NCBI GenBank assembly: GCA_036897445.1
Contig: JAYMTL010000001.1
Coordinates: forward strand, 62,001 to 126,000
Direction of reading: 5' to 3'
Length of the DNA: 64,000 nt
Origin: Pelargonium tetragonum
Lineage: Eukaryota; Streptophyta; Magnoliopsida; Geraniales; Geraniaceae
In this document: in pieces, positions 60,651 through 64,000 of the stretch
Position numbering within the stretch: the stretch's first letter is position 1
How the letters are laid out: the number at the start of each line of letters is the position of its first letter
Position numbers and translations under genes: made by a program
The notes under the pieces: model-generated
Database searches by the model: none
What the model was told of the DNA's origin: nothing
Seen by the model: the letters and a program-made list of their open reading frames with translations, nothing else

Positions 60651-62330
60651 GAACTTTTTTTTAGAAGGATTCTTAAGCATATGCACTGGGTTACTTGTGC
60701 AAAACAAAAAGGGAATAAAGTTAGAGTTTTTTTCCAGAGAGGAGTTTAGAAAGTACACCCACTTTGAGTATCTGGGCCCCCTCTGTGGATTTAGCTGTAG
60801 CTATGTTAGTACAAAAAGCACATAGTTTGCGTTGAGAGTGGATAACCGTGGTGTTTCCATATAGTATTCCAGGAAACGATCAAATAGGGAATCCGTTTTA
60901 CAAGAAGGGGTTGCCGTTGATTATTCTGCAGTTACTATATGATATTCTAGAGCACTATTCTTTTTTCATAGGAGCCGTACGGATCTTTTAATTCTAGTAC
61001 TAAAACCTTGGGACTCACTCTTATTACATTAACAAATTAACAAAAGGAAATGCTTTCTTAGAATTAGAAATTGATAGTTAAAAAACTCGTTACCTTATTA
61101 CCCTGCCCTATTCAAAAATTCATTAAGAAATTCCTTTCAAAATCATCCCTTTGAACGTTAACTAACAACAAAGAAATCCTTTTCTCTCTAGAATAGGGAA
61201 AGCCTTATTTAACAAAAACCCTTTATATAACTTATATTCTTTTGTTTCAAAAAAGGACTTTGACTTGGCCCTTGGAAAAGACTTTGTGACTAAGAATGCA
61301 CTTAATTTCGAGGGCAGCTATAGTACTTAGTCTTTTCTAGACCTCAACTTTACTTTGCGAGTCTTTCAGAGGCCCGGTCTAACTAAGATTGAACCACAAA
61401 AGCGGGCTATAATTCCTACTTTAGAGCTTAGAGTTAACCTAGTTATATCAGGTTACTGTAAACTACAGAATTACAGTGGGTATTTACGAGTTGGCTAAAT
61501 GCTAATAAATAGAGAGGAATGGACCTCCTAGGTGGGTCGTTTAAAGTTTTTTTTTTCAATAAGAAAGAGTAAGAATTGCGCTTAATAAACTAGGGATTCC
61601 TTTTTAGGCCCTTTATTTCTGTTAAAAAAATTTTTATTAAAATACGAGAAAGGTATTACTAGACTAAAGTAACAAATTACTTCCTTAATATACTTGACAT
61701 AAGAGTTCAAACGGGACTTCTAAAGGTTATAAAGGAATTGCTCGAACTAGTAAACCCTTTGCGAGGGGATTACTCTTCTTTAGTGGGGACGCGTCTAAAT
61801 TACTTTTCCATGAAAAGGGATTTTAACTTCTTAGGGTTTGTTCCTAGCTTGTGTTCTATATTTTTTAGTCTTTTTAGAATTCTTAAGTACGGATTCCGAC
61901 GAGTTTCCATTTCCCCTTGGAGATACCTCTTAATAGAGGGTTTCAATATGATAAAAAGGGCGTGTAAAAAGAACCAACACCGACGAATGCCTTTTACTTG
62001 ACTTCATTACTAAAATTATTATTTAGCTCTACTTCTTTTATTCCTTAACACCCTTATCAGGACTAAATACTTAACTAATAACTTAATAACTATCTAAAGA
62101 AGAGTAATACAAACAATAGAATATTATAACTACTAGAATACAATAATTACGATAACAGTAGGATAGGATACAATAGCTACACTAAGACCCTAGCAGCAAC
62201 AGTGAATCCTAACCACAAGAAGAAGAATACAAAAGCCTCTAGTCTAGGACAGGTATAGGTATAGCTCAAATCAGTAACAAACAACTAAGAAAAGAACTAA
62301 GTAAAACAAAGAAGTCAAGTAAGTTCGTAT

Positions 62331-62420
62331 GGGTGTGCCTATAAGGTAAGTATGTACTATCAATATGCTGTATTACCTCCCTCCGTTATACTGCAGTCGG
62401 TAACATAGATGCTATGCTAT
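62331..62420 (+). repeat. Repeat family AGTC(A/G)GGTA, copy 1
   Basis: GGGTGT starts the unit, then TTACCTCCCTCCGTTAT, then AGTCGGTAA (62395-62403). The second unit begins 480 bases later with the same order of words. The copies are diverged, so the family is old or fast-changing. Confidence 0.6.
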
Positions 62421-62735
62421 CTTACCTCTCTAAGCCTTTAACTCATTACCGATAAACCCATAGCACAAAGAGCAATATACCTTAAAAAGAAAGACTATCT
62501 TAATCTTACATTATCTAATACTAATACGATAATAAGAGATAATAGTACATAACTAACAGTACTTAAGCTATGCTATATAGCTATCTTACTACTGTTCCCC
62601 TTCCTCCTATAGCGCTTAATACTTCTCTTACTTCTATAATATAAGGTATAGCAACCCCTTCTTCTGCTCCGGCTAGGCTAGTGCTTCTGTTCCTTCTCTT
62701 AAAGTCAAACTCCTAGGTAATATAAAACTAAAACA

Positions 62736-62748
62736 GGTAATGCAATTA
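62736..62748 (+). repeat. Dispersed 13-mer copy, C variant
   Basis: GGTAATGCAATTA, one base different from the main form. It lies inside the repeat-rich block that starts near 62030. A second C variant is 196 bases further on. Confidence 0.8.
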
Positions 62749-62810
62749 AGAAACAACAAACAAAAGAATCTAAGGCAATAGGTGGTGGGTATTCTTATAT
62801 TATAATGCGT

Positions 62811-62880
62811 GGGTGTACTAACTCTAAATACTCGATGCATTAACCTCTCTAGCGTTCCAGTCGGTAGGAATAACTTACTC
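62811..62880 (+). repeat. Repeat family AGTC(A/G)GGTA, copy 2
   Basis: GGGTGT, then TTAACCTCTCTAGCGTT, then AGTCGGTAGGAATAA (62859-62873). It has the same layout as the copy at 62331, with a slightly shorter inner spacing. Confidence 0.6.
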
Positions 62881-62931
62881 TTATACTCTTAAGGTTAGTA
62901 TCCTCTATAATGATAAGAACATAAGGCAGGA

Positions 62932-62944
62932 GGTAATGCAATTA
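62932..62944 (+). repeat. Dispersed 13-mer copy, C variant
   Basis: Second GGTAATGCAATTA, again after a purine-rich AGGCAGGA stretch. It lies just left of the 32-base repeat at 62984-63015. Confidence 0.8.
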
Positions 62945-62983
62945 ACAACTAAGACTCAAGGTATTATACAAAGAGTTCATTCG

Positions 62984-63015
62984 TATTTTGTTAGTTCTTT
63001 CCTGTAGCAATTAGG
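62984..63015 (+). repeat. 32-base dispersed repeat, copy B
   Basis: Partner of 25011-25042, 38 kb away. It lies at the right edge of the TA-rich repeat block, suggesting that this word belongs to the repeat community there. Confidence 0.85.
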
Positions 63016-63713
63016 GGATAAAATTCTTAGGGAAAGCTCATTGCCAGGTAGCTTGTTTTCTAGCTCGTAAAGCATTTCAATTCAGATGAGGCTGCTTATT
63101 CCTCAAGATTTTCTTGCAACTTCTGTTGGGAAAGTTCTCTAAAGCTAGGAATCTGGTATGCTATTTATAAAGGTCCCGCAATACCAGGTAAGTTTCTAAT
63201 TAAGATTTATAGTTAATATTGGCGCAAAAATCCTAATAAAAAAGGAATAATAATAGACCACTAAAAACCCTTGTTTTATGTTATTGTAGATAAGAACTCT
63301 GGCACTGTTCGAATCTGTATTCCCTTTTCTTTTTTAGCTTTTTCTAAAAGTCTTTAGTGTATAATTTTAGAGTCTAGTATACGATTGGGAAAGACCTTTC
63401 AAGTTTTAAGAAGGAACCCAACTGTTTAGTACTTTTGTAGAACTTGTCTAGATAGAAAACTCTTCCGGAGCTCTCCTCAATTTCTCTTTAAAAAGGTATA
63501 GGTATTAAGAGAGGAAAGACAAAGGCGAAAGCTAGAGTATGAGTACTGCTAATAAAAAAGAGAGTTCTTTCTCTGAGGATGGTTTAGAGAAATTTTGAGT
63601 ATGAAAGCAAGTAAGAGTACAACAATTAGATAGGTCTAGGTTTTTTAAGAAAGTTTCAAAGTAAGAGAGGTATTCTGAATCAGAGTAACAAGTAAGTCAA
63701 TAAGAAGTAGATG

Positions 63714-63800
63714 CTGGGGTATCCGTGATCTATTAGTAAACTCTATTCAAAATCAAAATTCCCTCCCCTCGCAACGCTACAGTCAGGTATAATAACTATA
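63714..63800 (+). repeat. Repeat family AGTC(A/G)GGTA, copy 3
   Basis: CCCTCCCCTCGCAACGCTAC is followed directly by AGTCAGGTATAATAA. Over 35 bases it matches the reverse complement of 7507-7541 at 31 positions. A GGGGT word about 60 bases upstream corresponds to GGGTGT in the copies at 62331 and 62811. Confidence 0.75.
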
Positions 63801-64000
63801 CTATATTCTTTAAGGTTTCTCTCCTCTTTATTATAGTGCTAGCTACTAAGAGAACAAGAGGAATGTACCTTATAAAGTAAGACTATCTCCGAAGTGTATG
63901 GTTTATTTAAGAAAAACTTAAGTATAAATAAAGTATAAAACTAATAAGGAGGGATAAGGGGGAATTTTCTTAAGGTCTCAATGTAACTAATCCTGGATAG

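Larger units (their letters stand above)
57880..62029. other. No gene seen
   Basis: Holds the 23-bp tandem duplication at 60021 and the hairpin at 60631. The stretch 60483-60825 is open on both strands (91 and 89 codons), and a plus frame runs from 61738 to 62001 (87 codons). None shows a recognisable product. Confidence 0.55.
62030..62960. repeat. TA-rich repeat block
   Basis: This block has a marked A-rich plus strand, is full of ACTA, AATA and CTA steps, and contains two diverged units of the AGTC(A/G)GGTA family and two C-variant 13-mers. It begins just after a frame that ends at 62001. Stretches of similar texture but mostly opposite skew are at about 6680-7560, 20150-20520, 39030-39300 and 57130-57330. 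The word TATCGTATTAGT is shared by the stretches at 20 kb and 57 kb. Confidence 0.6.

Noticed and set aside
60974-60985. GAGCCGTACGGATC, recalling group II intron domain V
   Set aside because: The whole middle of the domain V hairpin is missing; it is merely a CCGTACGG palindrome.
1-64000. Possible retroelement, virus-like element, CRISPR array or defence system
   Set aside because: No enzyme motif, long terminal repeats, regular spaced repeats or gene cluster of this kind could be found on either strand.

Overview
This 64 kb window is AT-rich (about 64% A+T by eye) and has no protein gene that I can defend. The longest open frame is 103 codons. At this base composition a hand estimate gives several chance frames of 100 codons or more across six frames of 64 kb, so the ORF lengths look like non-coding DNA. 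No frame shows a domain, motif or homology that I recognise. I found no complete rRNA, CRISPR array, insertion sequence, retroelement or intron core.

What the window does hold is a set of small signals scattered through non-coding DNA. There is one tRNA-like gene with nearly complete cloverleaf pairing at 18718-18790 (+), which has an abnormal anticodon loop. Several poorer tRNA relics lie at about 16823-16889 (-), 17021-17093 (-), 32112-32182 (-), 41588-41648 (-), 47895-47984 (-), 48951-49020 (+), 51924-51990 (+) and 57816-57870 (-). Two short stretches match conserved large-subunit rRNA words (2425-2439 and 52709-52721). Short GC-rich quasi-palindromes of the form purines-GGNNCC-pyrimidines occur throughout. 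Dispersed repeats include a 13-mer, GGTAATG(T/C)AATTA, with seven copies; a family built around AGTC(A/G)GGTA-AATAA in TA-rich islands; and a 32-base pair of copies at 25011 and 62984. There are two exact short tandem duplications (24409-24466 and 60021-60066) and a strong 17-bp stem-loop (38181-38243).

Layout: 1-12000 is featureless background with many GGNNCC palindromes, an rRNA-like word near 2.4 kb and a repeat copy near 7.5 kb. About 12000-14560 has a different texture (more CA/TG words, fewer palindromes) and may be an insert. From 14560 to 19000 come 13-mer repeat copies, two adjacent tRNA relics and the best tRNA-like gene with a GC hairpin about 90 bases after it. From 19000 to 62000 is background with isolated tRNA relics, hairpins and TA-rich islands. 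From 62030 to the end is the densest block of TA-rich repeats, with three diverged copies of one repeat.

Origin: the combination of AT-rich DNA, tRNA and rRNA-like scraps, GC clusters and many short dispersed repeats looks most like the expanded intergenic DNA of a very large organelle genome (mitochondrion or plastid, for example of a green alga or another protist). This is inference. An AT-rich nuclear region carrying organelle-derived or tRNA-derived debris cannot be excluded. Nothing seen points to a bacterium, since bacterial DNA would be densely coding. No metabolic or defence system can be reconstructed from this window.
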